Shown piece after piece: positions 15,941-25,631 of a stretch of DNA of 64,000 nucleotides. The DNA is from Eggerthella timonensis. Its GTDB lineage: Bacteria; Actinomycetota; Coriobacteriia; Coriobacteriales; Eggerthellaceae. Where the stretch lies: positions 3,765,983-3,829,982 of the forward strand of contig NZ_FXXA01000002.1 of assembly GCF_900184265.1 (NCBI RefSeq), read 5' to 3'. Position numbers and translations under genes: made by a program. Each line of letters begins with the position of its first letter. Position 1 is the first letter of the stretch. A model generated the notes under the pieces. That model was not told the origin of the DNA, made no database searches, and worked only from the letters and a program-made list of their open reading frames with translations.

Positions 15941-16357
15941 ATGGCCGGAACCGTGTCCCTCTACCTACAAGACAGAACGTTGGCGAAGCTCGATGCGGCA
16001 GTCGAACGGTGCGCCGCCGAAGATCGTGCGAAGGGTTTGACCGGTCGCGAGGTCACGAATCGGTCTCGTTTGATCGAGCGCATCATCGAAGAGCACCTTG
16101 CCGCCGAGCCCAAGCTGAGCATGGAAGACATCCGATACCACGTGGTTTCCCTTGCAGAAGAATACGGCGCAGAGAAAGTCTCCCTCTTCGGCTCGTACGC
16201 ACACGGCGAAGCGAGCGAGTCGAGCGACGTGGATCTGCTGTTGGAAAAGGGGGCTATTCGAGGTTTTCGCGTGCTCGATTTCCAAGACGCGCCCGCCCGG
16301 CGCCTCGGCGAGAACTTCGACGAGGGCGGTGTTTCACGTGAAACATTCGTACGCTAA
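15941..16357 (+). CDS. RHH-MNT protein: ribbon-helix-helix N-terminus fused to short nucleotidyltransferase domain
   Basis: The protein has 138 residues. Residues 3-55 resemble a CopG/RHH antitoxin-like module (VSLYLQDRTLAKLDAAVERC, then VTNRSRLIERIIEEHL). Residues about 75-130 form a minimal nucleotidyltransferase domain with the signature GSYAHGEASESSDVDLLLEKG (Gly84, Ser85, Asp96, Asp98). The family normally continues with a longer VDVV-containing strand. Here it ends early in GGVSRETFVR, encoded by a parS site. MNT proteins often act as antitoxins that AMPylate a HEPN partner, but no HEPN gene is adjacent. It may be truncated. An AAGGA ribosome site precedes the start. Confidence 0.75.
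   Translation: MAGTVSLYLQDRTLAKLDAAVERCAAEDRAKGLTGREVTNRSRLIERIIEEHLAAEPKLSMEDIRYHVVSLAEEYGAEKVSLFGSYAHGEASESSDVDLLLEKGAIRGFRVLDFQDAPARRLGENFDEGGVSRETFVR
16330..16345. other. parS site inside coding sequence
   Basis: An exact TGTTTCACGTGAAACA within the last codons of the RHH-MNT gene, where it encodes part of VSRET. Confidence 0.92.
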
Positions 16358-16854
16358 ACGGGTTCTGGGTACATCACGCCGCCTTCGCCCAGCATGACGA
16401 GGATATCGTAGTCCATGCTCCAGCCGCCAGTCCAAGCGTCTTCGTAGCAATAGGGGTCGAAGGGCGGGAGCGAGTCGAACAGCGCCGCGACCTCATCCAC
16501 CTCTGCGCGATGCTCTTCGTGGTGGTACGACACCCGATTGCCCTTCTGGTGATACGTGGCGTTGTCGACCGTGACATGCTCGAACCCGAGCGCCTCTATG
16601 TCATCGGCGGCCTCGCGCGCGGCCCCCTCCTCGCCGCTTGCGTTCAGCACGAGCACGGTGATCTCGCCTTTTCCCGCGCGAAGCGGCTCAGGCTCGGTCG
16701 GAGCGGCGCCCCCGGCGGGCTGCTCGCTTTTGGCGGGCTGCTCGACAAGGGCGCCATCGCTCGGAGGATTTTGCGGTTCAACGCTTGACGCGCACCCGGT
16801 CAACGCCGCGCCGAGTGCAGCGACGACGACGATCCCGACCATCCGTTTCAGCAT
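16354..16854 (-). CDS. Lipoprotein with LytR_C-type domain
   Basis: The protein has 166 residues. A lipoprotein signal ends in a lipobox (ALTGC, cysteine at about residue 21), followed by a Pro/Glu-rich linker. Residues about 65-150 match a LytR C-terminal-like fold: EITVLVLNASGEEGAAREAA, then DIEALGFEHVTVDNATY and a closing YDILVMLGEGG. This domain occurs in cell-wall-associated proteins; its role here is unknown. The 3' end overlaps the convergent RHH-MNT gene by 4 nt. It is probably surface-anchored on the outer face of the membrane. Confidence 0.8.
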   Translation of the reverse strand: MLKRMVGIVVVAALGAALTGCASSVEPQNPPSDGALVEQPAKSEQPAGGAAPTEPEPLRAGKGEITVLVLNASGEEGAAREAADDIEALGFEHVTVDNATYHQKGNRVSYHHEEHRAEVDEVAALFDSLPPFDPYCYEDAWTGGWSMDYDILVMLGEGGVMYPEPV

Positions 16855-16896
16855 CTTGGACCTCCTCGTATCGGCGGTTCCGGGCGCAGGCGCCCC

Positions 16897-19800
16897 TTAC
16901 GCGCGCTTCGTCTCTATCTCAAGCTCGCCGGCATCCTCTTGCGTGGCTTGGGGGCGCTTGGCGTTCACGAACCGATCGCGCGTCTTCTTCGCCTCGGCCT
17001 CCTTGTCGGCCAGGTTCGCCTTCGCCACCGAGATCATCAGCTTGATGCGGTTGAGCTGGTTCACCTCGGACGCGCCGGGGTCGTAGTCCACCGCCACGAT
17101 GTTGCTGTCGGGGTAGCGGCGGCGCAGCTCCTTGATGACGGCCTTGCCCACCACGTGGTTCGGCAGGCACGCGAACGGCTGGGTGCACACCACGTTCGGC
17201 GCGCCGGTGCGGATGAGCTCCACCATCTCGGCCGTCAGCAGCCATCCCTCGCCCATCGAGTTGCACAGCGACAGGATCTCGCTGGCGTACTCGGCCAGCT
17301 CGTAGATGTCGGCAGGCGGCTCGAAGCGGCTCGAAGCCTCGAGCGCCTTCGTGACGGGAGCGCGCATCTTCGCAATGGCCCACAGGCCGATGCGCGAACC
17401 CACCGCACCCTTCGCCGAGCGCCCGAGCGGATCCTTCTGGAAGATGCCGCCCGCGATGCCGAACAGGAAGAACTCGGCCAGGCCCGGAACCACGGCCTCG
17501 CAGCCCTCGCGCTCGATGACGTCGACGATCTGGTTGTTCGCCGTCGGGTGGAACTTCACGAGGATCTCGCCCACCACGCCCACGCGCGGCTTCGTGCCCT
17601 CGCCGGTCAGCGGCAGCGTGTCGAAGTCCTCCACGATGCGACGCACCGTGTCCTTGAACTCGCGGCGCTTGAGCCCTCGGCGCAGCTGCGCCTTGCACGT
17701 GGCCATCCAGTGGTCGAACAGGCGGTTCGCGCTGCCCGCCTCCACCTCGTAGGGACGCGTGCGGTACAGCGCCATCATGAGCAGGTCGCCGTAGAAGATG
17801 GCGTAGGCTGCCTGCAGCAGCATGGCGGGCGTCACCTTGAAGCCCGGGTTCTCCTCTCCGAGGTCCTTGAACGACAGGGCGATCACGGGTATGTGCGGCA
17901 GGCCCACGGCCGCCAGCGCCTTGCGGATGAGCGAGATGTAGTTCGTGGCGCGGCAGCCGCCGCCCGTCTGCGTGATGATGACGGCCAGCTTGTCGGTGTC
18001 GTAGCGACCCGACATGACCGCCTCCATGATTTGGCCGGTGACCAGGATGGACGGGTAGCAGATGTCGTTGTTCACGTACTTGAGGCCCGCGTCCACCGCG
18101 CCGTGGTCCACCGACGGCAGCAGCTCGAAGTTGTAGCCGTTGCGCTTGAAGATGTCCACGAGCAGGTCGAAGTGGATGGGTGCCATCTGCGGGCAGAGGA
18201 TCGTGTAGCCTTCGTCCTTCATCTCCTGCGTAAACACCGCGCGCGGGAACTCGGTGGTGGCGCCTTCGCGCTGGCGGAAGCGCTCGGCAACCTCGGGCGC
18301 GGCCTTCTGGGTGAACGTCTCGGGGGTGGCGCCGGTCAGCTTCGCCGCGATGGCGGCTTCCGTCTGGCCCGTCTTCGCGTCGATGGCCGCTTCGGGCGTG
18401 GCCTCGAACGTGTCGGGGTCGAAGCTGACGGCGGGGCAGCCGCGCGGCATGCGCTCGGCGTCGGCCTTCTCGTCGGCCTGGTCCTTGAGCGCCGCCAGCA
18501 GCGAGCGCACGCGGATGCGCGCCGCGCCCAGGTTCGACACCTCGTCGATCTTGAGCACGGTGTACACCTTGCCCGCCGCCTCGAGGATCTCCTGCACCTG
18601 GTCGGTGGTCAGCGCATCGAGGCCGCAGCCGAAGCTGTTGAGCTGGATGAGGTCGAGGTCGGCTCGCTCGGTGGCCACCTTCGCCGCCGCGTACAGGCGG
18701 GTGTGGTACATCCACTGGTCCACGAGGCGGATGGGGCGCTCGAGCGTGCCGAGGTGCGCGATGGAGTCCTCGGTGAGCACGGCCAGGCCGAAGCTGGTCA
18801 AGAGCTCGGGGATGGCGTGGTTGATCTCCGGGTCGTTATGGTAGGGGCGGCCCGCCAGCACGATGCCGTGCGTGCCCGTGGCCTCCATCCAGGCGAGCGT
18901 CTCCTCGCCCTTCGCGCGGATGTCGCGCTTGAAGGCCTCGTCCTCGGCCCATGCGGCTTCCACGGCAGCGTCCACCTCGGCCTGCGTGGGAGCTGCGGCC
19001 GAGCCCATGAGCTCGGGGTGCGCCTCGACCAGCTCCACGAACAGGCGCTTCTTGAGGTGCTCCTTCTGGTCGTAGGGCAGCCACGGGGTGAGCAGCTTCA
19101 CGTCGGACGTGCGCAGCTCGTCGATGTTGAGGCGCAGCGCCTCGGGGTAGCTGGCCACGATGGGGCAGTTGAAGTGGTTGCCCGCGCCCTCGTCCTCCTG
19201 GCGCTCCCACTTGCTGCACGGGAACCAGATGAAGTCGGGGGCCTTGTCCAGCAGGTTCATGATGTGGCCGTGGCTGAGCTTCGCCGGATAGCACACCGAT
19301 TCGGACGGCATGGACTCGATGCCCGCCTCGTAGGTCTTCTTCGTGGACGGGTCGGACAGCACCACGCGCCAGCCGAGCTTCGTGAAGAACGTGAACCAGA
19401 ACGGGTAGTTCTCGTACTGGTTGAGCGCGCGCGGGATGCCCACGCTGCCGCGCGGGGCGTTCTCGGGCGCGAGGGGCTCGTAGTCGAACAGGCGGCTGCT
19501 CTTGTATTCGTAGAGGTTCGGCACGTTCTTGCTCTCGTCGAGCGTGCCCGCGCCCTTCTCGCAGCGGTTGCCCGTGATGAAGCGGCGGTGCTTGCCCGTG
19601 GTCTCGTCCACGCCGAAGTCGTTGACGGTGAGCAGGCAGTGGTTCGAGCACGCCTTGCAGCGCACGGTCTTGTGCGTGGGCGACAGCTCCGCCAGCTGCT
19701 CGAGCGTGAGCAGGGTCGAGCACACGGCGACGGGCGCGGCCAGCTCGTCGTTCTCGGAGCTCCACGCCGCTCCCGCCTCGGCCTTGCGCGCCTCGAGCGC

Positions 19801-21588
19801 CACGGCGGAGTGGTAGCGGTCGCGCGCGAGCAGCGCGGCGCCGAACGCGCCCATGTTGCCGGCGATGTCGGGGCGCACGGCCTGGACCTCGGACAGCTGC
19901 TCGAACGCGCGCAGCACGGCGTCGTTCAGGAACGTGCCGCCCTGCACGATGACCTTCGTGCCCACGTCGTGCGGGTCGCGGATCTTGATGACCTTGAACA
20001 GCGCGTTCTTGATGACGGAGATGGCAAGGCCCGCGGCGATGTCGCCCACGGTGGCGCCTTCCTTCTGCGCCTGCTTCACGCGGCTGTTCATGAACACGGT
20101 GCAGCGGCTGCCCAGGTCGACGGGGCGCTCGGCGCGCACGGCGGTATCCGCGAACTCGGCCACGTCAAGGTTGAGGCCCGTGGCGAAGCTCTCGATGAAG
20201 CTGCCGCAGCCCGAACTGCACGCCTCGTTGAGCATGATGTGGTCGATGACGCCGTCCTTGACGCGCAGGCACTTCATGTCCTGGCCGCCGATGTCGAGGA
20301 TGAACTCGACGCCCGGCAGCATCTCCTGCGCGCCGCGCAGATGCGCCACCGTCTCGATCTCGCCGGAGTCAACGCGCAGCGCCTCCAGCAGCAGGTGCTC
20401 GCCGTAGCCCGTCACCGTGGCGTGACCGATGCGCACGAGCGGCTCGCCCGTGTCGGCGTCCACCGGCATCTCGTTGTACAGGTTGGAAAGCGCCGTGCGG
20501 GCGCAACCCAGCACGTCGCCCTTGTTGCTGGCGTAGTGCGACCACAAAAGCGCGCCGTCCTCGCCGATGAGCGCGGCCTTGAACGTGGTGGAGCCGGCGT
20601 CGATGCCGAGGTAGGCCGTGCCCTCGTAGTCCATGAGGTTGCCGCGACGCACGCATTCGCCGTCATGACGGTTCTTGAACTGGGCGTACTCGTCCTCGCT
20701 GGCGAACAGCGGGGGCAGGCGCACCACTTCGGAGCCCTGGATGTCGCCGAGGTTCTTCAGGCGATCGAGCACGTCGTCCAAAAGCTCGGCCTTCACCGTC
20801 TCGCTGGCCGCGCCCGCGATGGCGCAGCCGCCGGCCACGAACAGGTGGGCGTTGTCGGGCACGATGATGTGCTCGTCGTCCAGCTCGAGCGTCTCGTAGA
20901 AGCGCTTGCGCAGCTCGGGGAGGTACTGCAGCGGGCCGCCGAGGAAGGCCACGTGGCCGCGGATGGGCCGGCCGCACGCCAGGCCGCTGATGGTCTGCGT
21001 CACCACCGATTGGAAGATGGACGCGGCGATGTCCTCCTTGCGCGCGCCCTCGTTGATGAGCGGTTGCACGTCGGTCTTCGCGAACACGCCGCAACGGCTG
21101 GCGATGGGATACAACGTGGTCGCGCCCTGCGCCAGCACGTTCAAGCCGCCCGCGTCGGTGTTCAAGAGCGCGGCCATCTGGTCGATGAAGGCGCCCGTGC
21201 CGCCGGCGCACGTGCCGTTCATGCGCTGCTCGATGCCCTGGTCGAAGTAGATGATCTTCGCGTCCTCGCCGCCCAGCTCGATGGCTACGTCGGTGGCGGG
21301 GATGAAGGTTTCCACCGCCATCTTCGAGGCGATGACCTCCTGCACGAACTCGATGCCCAGCCACTGCGCAAGCAGCAGGCCGCCCGAGCCCGTGATGGCG
21401 ATGGTCATGCGCTCGGTGCCGAAATCGGCCGCCGCTTCGGACAGCACCTCCACGATGGTGGCGCGCACGTCGGCGTGGTGGCGACGGTACACCGAGAATT
21501 TCACCTCGTTGGCCTCGTCGAGGATAGCCAGCTTGACCGTGGTGGAACCCACGTCGATGCCGATATGCAGGTTGTTGTTCTCTTCCAT
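16897..21588 (-). CDS. Giant acyl-CoA dehydratase activase (double BcrAD/BadFG ATPase with HgdB-like region)
   Basis: The protein has 1563 residues. The first ASKHA ATPase domain (about residues 5-260) has [28 protein letters not shown] and [10 protein letters not shown]. The second (about 325-600) has [25 protein letters not shown] and [10 protein letters not shown]. In each, the two cysteines match the ligands of the bridging [4Fe-4S] cluster of 2-hydroxyacyl-CoA dehydratase activators. A Cys-rich segment ([13 protein letters not shown]) and DUF2229/HgdB-like regions follow. Family members drive ATP-dependent one-electron activation of dehydratases; proteins of this long type have no settled substrate. 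It lies 12 nt after a TetR gene. Confidence 0.9.
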   Translation of the reverse strand: MEENNNLHIGIDVGSTTVKLAILDEANEVKFSVYRRHHADVRATIVEVLSEAAADFGTERMTIAITGSGGLLLAQWLGIEFVQEVIASKMAVETFIPATDVAIELGGEDAKIIYFDQGIEQRMNGTCAGGTGAFIDQMAALLNTDAGGLNVLAQGATTLYPIASRCGVFAKTDVQPLINEGARKEDIAASIFQSVVTQTISGLACGRPIRGHVAFLGGPLQYLPELRKRFYETLELDDEHIIVPDNAHLFVAGGCAIAGAASETVKAELLDDVLDRLKNLGDIQGSEVVRLPPLFASEDEYAQFKNRHDGECVRRGNLMDYEGTAYLGIDAGSTTFKAALIGEDGALLWSHYASNKGDVLGCARTALSNLYNEMPVDADTGEPLVRIGHATVTGYGEHLLLEALRVDSGEIETVAHLRGAQEMLPGVEFILDIGGQDMKCLRVKDGVIDHIMLNEACSSGCGSFIESFATGLNLDVAEFADTAVRAERPVDLGSRCTVFMNSRVKQAQKEGATVGDIAAGLAISVIKNALFKVIKIRDPHDVGTKVIVQGGTFLNDAVLRAFEQLSEVQAVRPDIAGNMGAFGAALLARDRYHSAVALEARKAEAGAAWSSENDELAAPVAVCSTLLTLEQLAELSPTHKTVRCKACSNHCLLTVNDFGVDETTGKHRRFITGNRCEKGAGTLDESKNVPNLYEYKSSRLFDYEPLAPENAPRGSVGIPRALNQYENYPFWFTFFTKLGWRVVLSDPSTKKTYEAGIESMPSESVCYPAKLSHGHIMNLLDKAPDFIWFPCSKWERQEDEGAGNHFNCPIVASYPEALRLNIDELRTSDVKLLTPWLPYDQKEHLKKRLFVELVEAHPELMGSAAAPTQAEVDAAVEAAWAEDEAFKRDIRAKGEETLAWMEATGTHGIVLAGRPYHNDPEINHAIPELLTSFGLAVLTEDSIAHLGTLERPIRLVDQWMYHTRLYAAAKVATERADLDLIQLNSFGCGLDALTTDQVQEILEAAGKVYTVLKIDEVSNLGAARIRVRSLLAALKDQADEKADAERMPRGCPAVSFDPDTFEATPEAAIDAKTGQTEAAIAAKLTGATPETFTQKAAPEVAERFRQREGATTEFPRAVFTQEMKDEGYTILCPQMAPIHFDLLVDIFKRNGYNFELLPSVDHGAVDAGLKYVNNDICYPSILVTGQIMEAVMSGRYDTDKLAVIITQTGGGCRATNYISLIRKALAAVGLPHIPVIALSFKDLGEENPGFKVTPAMLLQAAYAIFYGDLLMMALYRTRPYEVEAGSANRLFDHWMATCKAQLRRGLKRREFKDTVRRIVEDFDTLPLTGEGTKPRVGVVGEILVKFHPTANNQIVDVIEREGCEAVVPGLAEFFLFGIAGGIFQKDPLGRSAKGAVGSRIGLWAIAKMRAPVTKALEASSRFEPPADIYELAEYASEILSLCNSMGEGWLLTAEMVELIRTGAPNVVCTQPFACLPNHVVGKAVIKELRRRYPDSNIVAVDYDPGASEVNQLNRIKLMISVAKANLADKEAEAKKTRDRFVNAKRPQATQEDAGELEIETKRA

Positions 21589-21600
21589 AGCTCCCTTGCC

Positions 21601-22260
21601 TTACAGCTTGATCGATTCGCCCGGTTTGATGAAGAACAGCCTCATGGCGATCAGCGCCATCTCCTCCGAGCTTTCCTGCATGCCCGTTTCGATCCAGCGC
21701 GTGATGACGCCGAGGTACGCGGATGCGAAGAACGCGACGTAGTAGCCGACGAACGGCGACGGGTCGTTGCGGTAACGCTCGTGCAGGATGGATTGGACGA
21801 GGTTGGTGCACACGGAGTCGCGCAGGCGCGGGCCGAAGCCCACGTCGCCGCCCGGGCCGAGCGCCGCATGGAGGAACGCGCCCTGCTCGCGCAAATAGTC
21901 GAACAGCTCCACGAGCAGCGGCAACGGCTGCTTGCGCGCCCGGTAGCCCAGAAGCGAGCGCACGGTGAGGCTCTGCATCTGCGCCTGAAAGCGATCGAGG
22001 TCGTCCATGACCTCGGCTTCCAGCTGGGCCAGCAGATCGTCTTTGTCGCGGAAATGGTTGTAGAACGTGCCGCGGTTGAGGTCGGCGCGCTCGCACAGAT
22101 CGTTCACCGAGAAGCCGTCGAAGCTGCGCTCCTCCATGAGCTCGATGAGCGCGTCGCGCAGCGCGCGCTTCGATCGCGTGATGCGGCGATCCTGCGGGGC
22201 AGCCGTGCTTCGCGCCGCCGCGACAGCGACGGGAGCGGGCGAAACGGTTGTCGTGGTCAT
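21601..22260 (-). CDS. TetR/AcrR family regulator of the activase gene
   Basis: The protein has 219 residues. The ATG at 22260 is supported by GAGGTGA upstream; a longer frame would start within the operator. After a low-complexity N-terminus, residues about 30-80 form the TetR DNA-binding domain (RDALIELMEERSFDGFSVND, then LCERADLNRGTFYNHFRDKD). The C-terminal part matches the TetR_C_8-like all-helical domain. It is the first gene of a two-gene operon with the 1563-residue activase. A perfect 21-bp palindrome 30 nt upstream is the likely autorepressor site. Confidence 0.92.
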   Translation of the reverse strand: MTTTTVSPAPVAVAAARSTAAPQDRRITRSKRALRDALIELMEERSFDGFSVNDLCERADLNRGTFYNHFRDKDDLLAQLEAEVMDDLDRFQAQMQSLTVRSLLGYRARKQPLPLLVELFDYLREQGAFLHAALGPGGDVGFGPRLRDSVCTNLVQSILHERYRNDPSPFVGYYVAFFASAYLGVITRWIETGMQESSEEMALIAMRLFFIKPGESIKL

Positions 22261-22289
22261 GATCACCTCTAATTGAACAGTTGGATCAA

Positions 22290-22310
22290 TAATGAACAAC
22301 TTGTTCATTA
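22290..22310. promoter_or_regulatory. TetR operator palindrome
   Basis: TAATGAACAA, a central C, then TTGTTCATTA form a perfect 10+1+10 palindrome, 29 nt upstream of the TetR start. This is the size and symmetry expected of a TetR-family operator. Confidence 0.75.
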
Positions 22311-22488
22311 TCGCTCATTATAGCCGTTCGCGACGGGAGAAGCAACGCGGGAGAACCCCGCGTTTGGACGAGGAGCGCCGCACGACGTGCGGCACGTCGT
22401 GCGGCACGGCGCCCCTTCCGCGCCCTTTCCGCGACGTGCTGCGCCTCCCGCCTTTCGACCGTACGTTCCTTCGGCCGCGCGGCTCGTC

Positions 22489-22590
22489 CGCCTCCCGCGG
22501 ACGCACCTTGCCTGCGCCTCCAGCGGGACGCGCCCCGCCTGCGTGCCCCGCGGTACGCGTCTCGTACGCCTCCCGCGGGCGCGCCTCGTC
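22489..22590 (+). repeat. Four-copy imperfect tandem repeat (24-27 bp)
   Basis: Four units begin at 22489, 22515, 22542 and 22567. They share the pattern CG(C/T)(C/G)(T/C)CCNGCGGNACGC followed by a C/T-rich tail ending near CGTC or GCCTG. Unit length drifts from 27 to 24. Confidence 0.55.
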
Positions 22591-22633
22591 CACGGCGCGC
22601 TGCGTGCGCATCGCCGCGCGGCGGCGTTCCGGA

Positions 22634-22649
22634 TGTTTCACGTGAAACA
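22634..22649. other. parS chromosome partition site
   Basis: Exact TGTTTCACGTGAAACA in the region upstream of birA. Confidence 0.92.
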
Positions 22650-22741
22650 TTCGTTCGCTTTCTCGCGCCTCCGCACGCCGATCGCCGCCGCGTGCCCTTC
22701 GCGCTCCCACCGTCCATTGTCACCCTCATTCTCCAATCGCG

Positions 22742-22770
22742 TTGACACGATCCGATCCCTCTCCTACCAT
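22742..22770 (+). promoter_or_regulatory. birA promoter, probably leaderless
   Basis: A consensus TTGACA (22742-22747), a 17-nt spacer and TACCAT (22765-22770) lie only 6 nt before the ATG, leaving no room for a ribosome site. Confidence 0.75.
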
Positions 22771-22776
22771 GCACCC

Positions 22777-23748
22777 ATGGGAACCAAGGAACAACTGCTG
22801 CGCCTGCTGGAGGACAACCGCGAGCGCTACGTGTCGGGCGCCGCGATGGCGCAGGCCATCGGCGTGAGCCGCAACGCGGTGTGGAAGGCGGTCGAAGCGC
22901 TGCGCGCCGAGGGGTACGCCATCGACGCCGTGACGAACAGGGGCTACGCACTGTCGCAGGAGAACGACCTGCTGTCGCCGCAGGGCATCGAGCGATTCCT
23001 GCCGCCCGACCACCCCTTCGCCATCGTCGTACGCAAGCGCGTGGACTCCACCAACTCCGAAGCGCGCCGTCGCGCTGCCGAGGGCGCGCCCGAGGGGACC
23101 GTCATCGTCGCCGAGGAGCAGACCGCCGGCAAGGGGCGTCCCGGCAAGACGTTCTTCTCCCCCGCATCCTCGGGCCTGTACCTCAGCATCGTGCTGCGGC
23201 CTGCGCTGGCCGCCGACCGCGGCCAGTTCCTCACCTGCGCCGCCGCCGTGGCGGGCGCGCAGGCCATCGAGCGGGTGACCGGCAAGAAAGCCCTCATCAA
23301 GTGGGTGAACGACATCTACTGCGACGATCGGAAGGTGGCGGGCATCCTCACCGAGGGCATAGTCGACATGGAGTCAGGGCGTTTCGAGCATGCGGTGCTC
23401 GGCATCGGCGTGAACGTGAAGCCGCCCACCGACGGCTTCCCCCGCGACATCGCCGACGTGGCGGGCGCCGTGCTCGACGACCGCACGGGTGCCGTTCGCT
23501 GCGAGCTGGCCGCCGCCATCCTCACGCGCTTCTGGAGCCTGTATCAGCACGTGGGTGACGCCTCGTTCTACGACGAGTACCGACGCCGCTGCTTCCTGCT
23601 GGGCCAGCCGCTGGTCGTAACCAGGGGATCCTCGCGCGTGCGCGCTCGAGCCGTCGACCTCACGTCCGACTTCAAGCTGGTCATCGAGCTGCCCGACAAA
23701 ACCCGCTGCGAACTCCCCTACGGCGAGGTCAGCACTCGGCTCACCTAG
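22777..23748 (+). CDS. birA: Biotin operon repressor / biotin-[acetyl-CoA-carboxylase] ligase
   Basis: The protein has 323 residues. It has an N-terminal winged helix (about 1-65: QLLRLLEDNRERYVSGAAMA, VSRNAVWKAVEALR, GYAIDAVTNRGYAL). The ligase domain has KRVDSTNSEARRRA, the biotinyl-AMP loop AEEQTAGKGRPGKTFFSP, the lysine motif ALIKWVNDIYCDDRKVAGIL and GIGVNVK. A small C-terminal SH3-like domain follows. It attaches biotin to carboxylase carrier proteins and, having the winged helix, can repress biotin genes. The start is close to the promoter -10, so translation is probably leaderless. Confidence 0.95.
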   Translation: MGTKEQLLRLLEDNRERYVSGAAMAQAIGVSRNAVWKAVEALRAEGYAIDAVTNRGYALSQENDLLSPQGIERFLPPDHPFAIVVRKRVDSTNSEARRRAAEGAPEGTVIVAEEQTAGKGRPGKTFFSPASSGLYLSIVLRPALAADRGQFLTCAAAVAGAQAIERVTGKKALIKWVNDIYCDDRKVAGILTEGIVDMESGRFEHAVLGIGVNVKPPTDGFPRDIADVAGAVLDDRTGAVRCELAAAILTRFWSLYQHVGDASFYDEYRRRCFLLGQPLVVTRGSSRVRARAVDLTSDFKLVIELPDKTRCELPYGEVSTRLT

Positions 23749-23810
23749 CCCACCGCTCACTCGGGCGGCCGCGTGCCGCGCGCAATCCACGCACCCCTCG
23801 GTCACGCCGA

Positions 23811-23826
23811 TGTTTCACGTGAAACA
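23811..23826. other. parS chromosome partition site
   Basis: Exact TGTTTCACGTGAAACA between birA and the UPF0210 gene, 55 bp before palindromic element PE-4. Confidence 0.92.
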
Positions 23827-23881
23827 TCTGTACGGAATTCCCGTTCGGCGCATGATCCTTGCCGGGCTTCGCCCGGATGCA

Positions 23882-24024
23882 CGGTTTCCGCCTTTATGTT
23901 GCGAATTCGCGGCACCCGGAGGCATGCAGGGCTATGCGGCAGAGGCCGAACTGGGGAAACGCGTGCGTTCGGCACGGAACGTGGAGCGCAGGAGGCCTCA
24001 ACCGCAACATAATGGGGAAAACCG
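23882..24024 (+). repeat. Palindromic element PE-4 (dispersed family)
   Basis: The 22-nt arms 23882-23903 and 24003-24024 pair at 19 positions. The outer part is CGGTTT(C/T)C and the inner part is TTATGTTGCG. The loop holds the core variant CCGAACTGG (23946-23954) followed by GGAAACGCGTGCG, which matches the post-core sequence of PE-5. It is intergenic, between birA and the UPF0210 gene. Confidence 0.7.
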
Positions 24025-24216
24025 CGCGCCGAAGGGCATGCCGGAGCCGCGTCGCGCTCGGTCATGCGTCGAACGGGGGGCAGAATATCTGCTCCCTTCT
24101 TCCGGCTGCCCTTGAGAAGAAACGTCGAAATCGAGCGAACCGCGACGCCGCCGACCACGGGGTTTGCTATGCTGTTCCGCACGATCACACAACGCTTGAG
24201 AGAAAGACGGGGCATC

Positions 24217-25581
24217 ATGCAGATCACGCCTGCTGAAATCGCCGAGACGCTTGCCATGGTGAGCAAGCAGCACCTCGACATCCGCACGATCACGCTGGGG
24301 CTGAACCTGCGAGGTTGCACGGACGCCGACATCGACGTCATGGCGCGCAAGGTGTACGACCGCATGACCACCGCCGCCGAGCGCCTCGTGCCCACGGCCG
24401 AGCAGCTCGAGCGCGAGTACGGCATCCCCATCGTGAACAAGCGCATCTCCGTCACGCCCATCGCCGAGATCTGCGCCGCCACGAACGCGACCGACCTCAC
24501 CCCCATCGCCGTAGCCATGGACAAGGCCGGAAAAGAAGTGGGCGTCGACTTCGTGGGCGGCTTCAGCGCGCTCGTGCACAAAGGCGCTTCGAAGGCCGAC
24601 AACAAGCTGATGGAGTCCATCCCCCACGCGCTGTCCGTCACCGACAACGTGTGCTCGTCGGTGAACGTGGGCTCTACGCGCGCGGGCATCAACATGGACG
24701 CCGTGCTCAAGATGGCCGGCATCATCAAGGCCACCGCCGAGGCCACGGCTGACCGTCAGTGCATCGGCGCGGGCAAGCTCGTCGTGTTCTGCAACGCCGT
24801 GGAGGACAACCCCTTCATGGCCGGCGCGTTCCACGGCTCGGGCGAGGCCGACGAAGTGGTGAACGTGGGCGTGTCGGGTCCCGGCGTCGTGCGCGCCGTG
24901 CTGGCCGACTTGGCCGACGACGCCGATATCACGTCGGTGGCCGAGGCCATCAAGGCCACCGCGTTCAAGATCACGCGCGCCGGCGAACTCATGGCGCGCG
25001 AGGCGTCCAAGCGCCTCGGCGTGCAGCAGGGCATCCTCGACCTATCGCTGGCGCCCACCCCGGCCGAGGGCGACTCGGTAGCCGAGATCCTCGAGGCCAT
25101 CGGCGTGGGCCAGTGCGGCGGCCCCGGCACCACGGCCGCGCTCGCCATGCTCAACGACGCGGTGAAGAAGGGCGGCGTCATGGCGTCCTCGTCCGTCGGC
25201 GGCCTGTCCGGCGCGTTCATCCCCGTGTCCGAGGACGCCGGCATGATTCGCGCGGCCGAGGACGGCGCGCTGTCGCTCGAGAAGCTTGAGGCCATGACCT
25301 GCGTGTGCTCCGTGGGCCTCGACATGATCGCCGTCCCCGGTGACACGTCCGTCGAGACCATCTTCGGCATCATCGCCGACGAATGCGCCATCGGCATGAT
25401 CAACTCGAAGACCACCGCGGTCCGCCTCATCCCCGCCATCGGCAAGACGGTGGGCGACCAGCTCGACTTCGGCGGCCTGCTGGGTTACGCCCCGGTCATG
25501 CCCGTGAACAGCCACGCTGGCACCACGTTCGCCCACCGCGGCGGCCGCATGCCCGCCCCCCTGAACTCCCTGAAGAACTAG
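24217..25581 (+). CDS. UPF0210 / PFL family protein (DUF711)
   Basis: The protein has 454 residues, usual for the family. Conserved stretches include [48 protein letters not shown] and [20 protein letters not shown]. Later stretches are [31 protein letters not shown] and [20 protein letters not shown]. The fold is related to glycyl radical (pyruvate formate-lyase-like) enzymes, but the reaction is not known. In many genomes an ACT-domain gene precedes it; none is visible here. A TGC-TATGCT extended -10 lies near 24166. Confidence 0.92.
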   Translation: MQITPAEIAETLAMVSKQHLDIRTITLGLNLRGCTDADIDVMARKVYDRMTTAAERLVPTAEQLEREYGIPIVNKRISVTPIAEICAATNATDLTPIAVAMDKAGKEVGVDFVGGFSALVHKGASKADNKLMESIPHALSVTDNVCSSVNVGSTRAGINMDAVLKMAGIIKATAEATADRQCIGAGKLVVFCNAVEDNPFMAGAFHGSGEADEVVNVGVSGPGVVRAVLADLADDADITSVAEAIKATAFKITRAGELMAREASKRLGVQQGILDLSLAPTPAEGDSVAEILEAIGVGQCGGPGTTAALAMLNDAVKKGGVMASSSVGGLSGAFIPVSEDAGMIRAAEDGALSLEKLEAMTCVCSVGLDMIAVPGDTSVETIFGIIADECAIGMINSKTTAVRLIPAIGKTVGDQLDFGGLLGYAPVMPVNSHAGTTFAHRGGRMPAPLNSLKN

Positions 25582-25603
25582 CAGAACAACAAAAACGCGC
25601 TCG

Positions 25604-25627
25604 AAGGCGGCCCTGCGGGGCCGCCTT
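25604..25627. terminator. Terminator hairpin after UPF0210 gene
   Basis: AAGGCGGCCC, loop TGCG, GGGCCGCCTT form a perfect 10-bp stem between two convergent genes. It is probably bidirectional. Confidence 0.75.
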
Positions 25628-25631
25628 CTCG

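Larger units (their letters stand above)
22311..22741. other. Gene-free region with hairpin and degenerate tandem repeat
   Basis: No convincing gene lies here. It holds a perfect hairpin at 22377-22405 (GCCGCACGACGTG, loop CGG, CACGTCGTGCGGC), a four-unit imperfect tandem repeat at 22489-22590, and a parS site at 22634. The open frames across it are very Arg/Pro-rich with no family similarity. Confidence 0.55.

Noticed and set aside
16939-22272. 1777-codon open frame antisense to the activase gene
   Set aside because: Very long antisense frames arise from GC-rich codon bias. The product has no domain and is His/Arg/Val/Leu-rich shadow sequence; the minus-strand activase is clearly real.
22489-22590. 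Tandem repeat as a CRISPR array
   Set aside because: Units are contiguous, without spacers, and degenerate; no cas genes nearby.
22318-22710. Arg/Pro/Gly-rich 130-residue open frame on the minus strand
   Set aside because: Low complexity, crosses a parS site and the tandem repeat, no ribosome site or family match.
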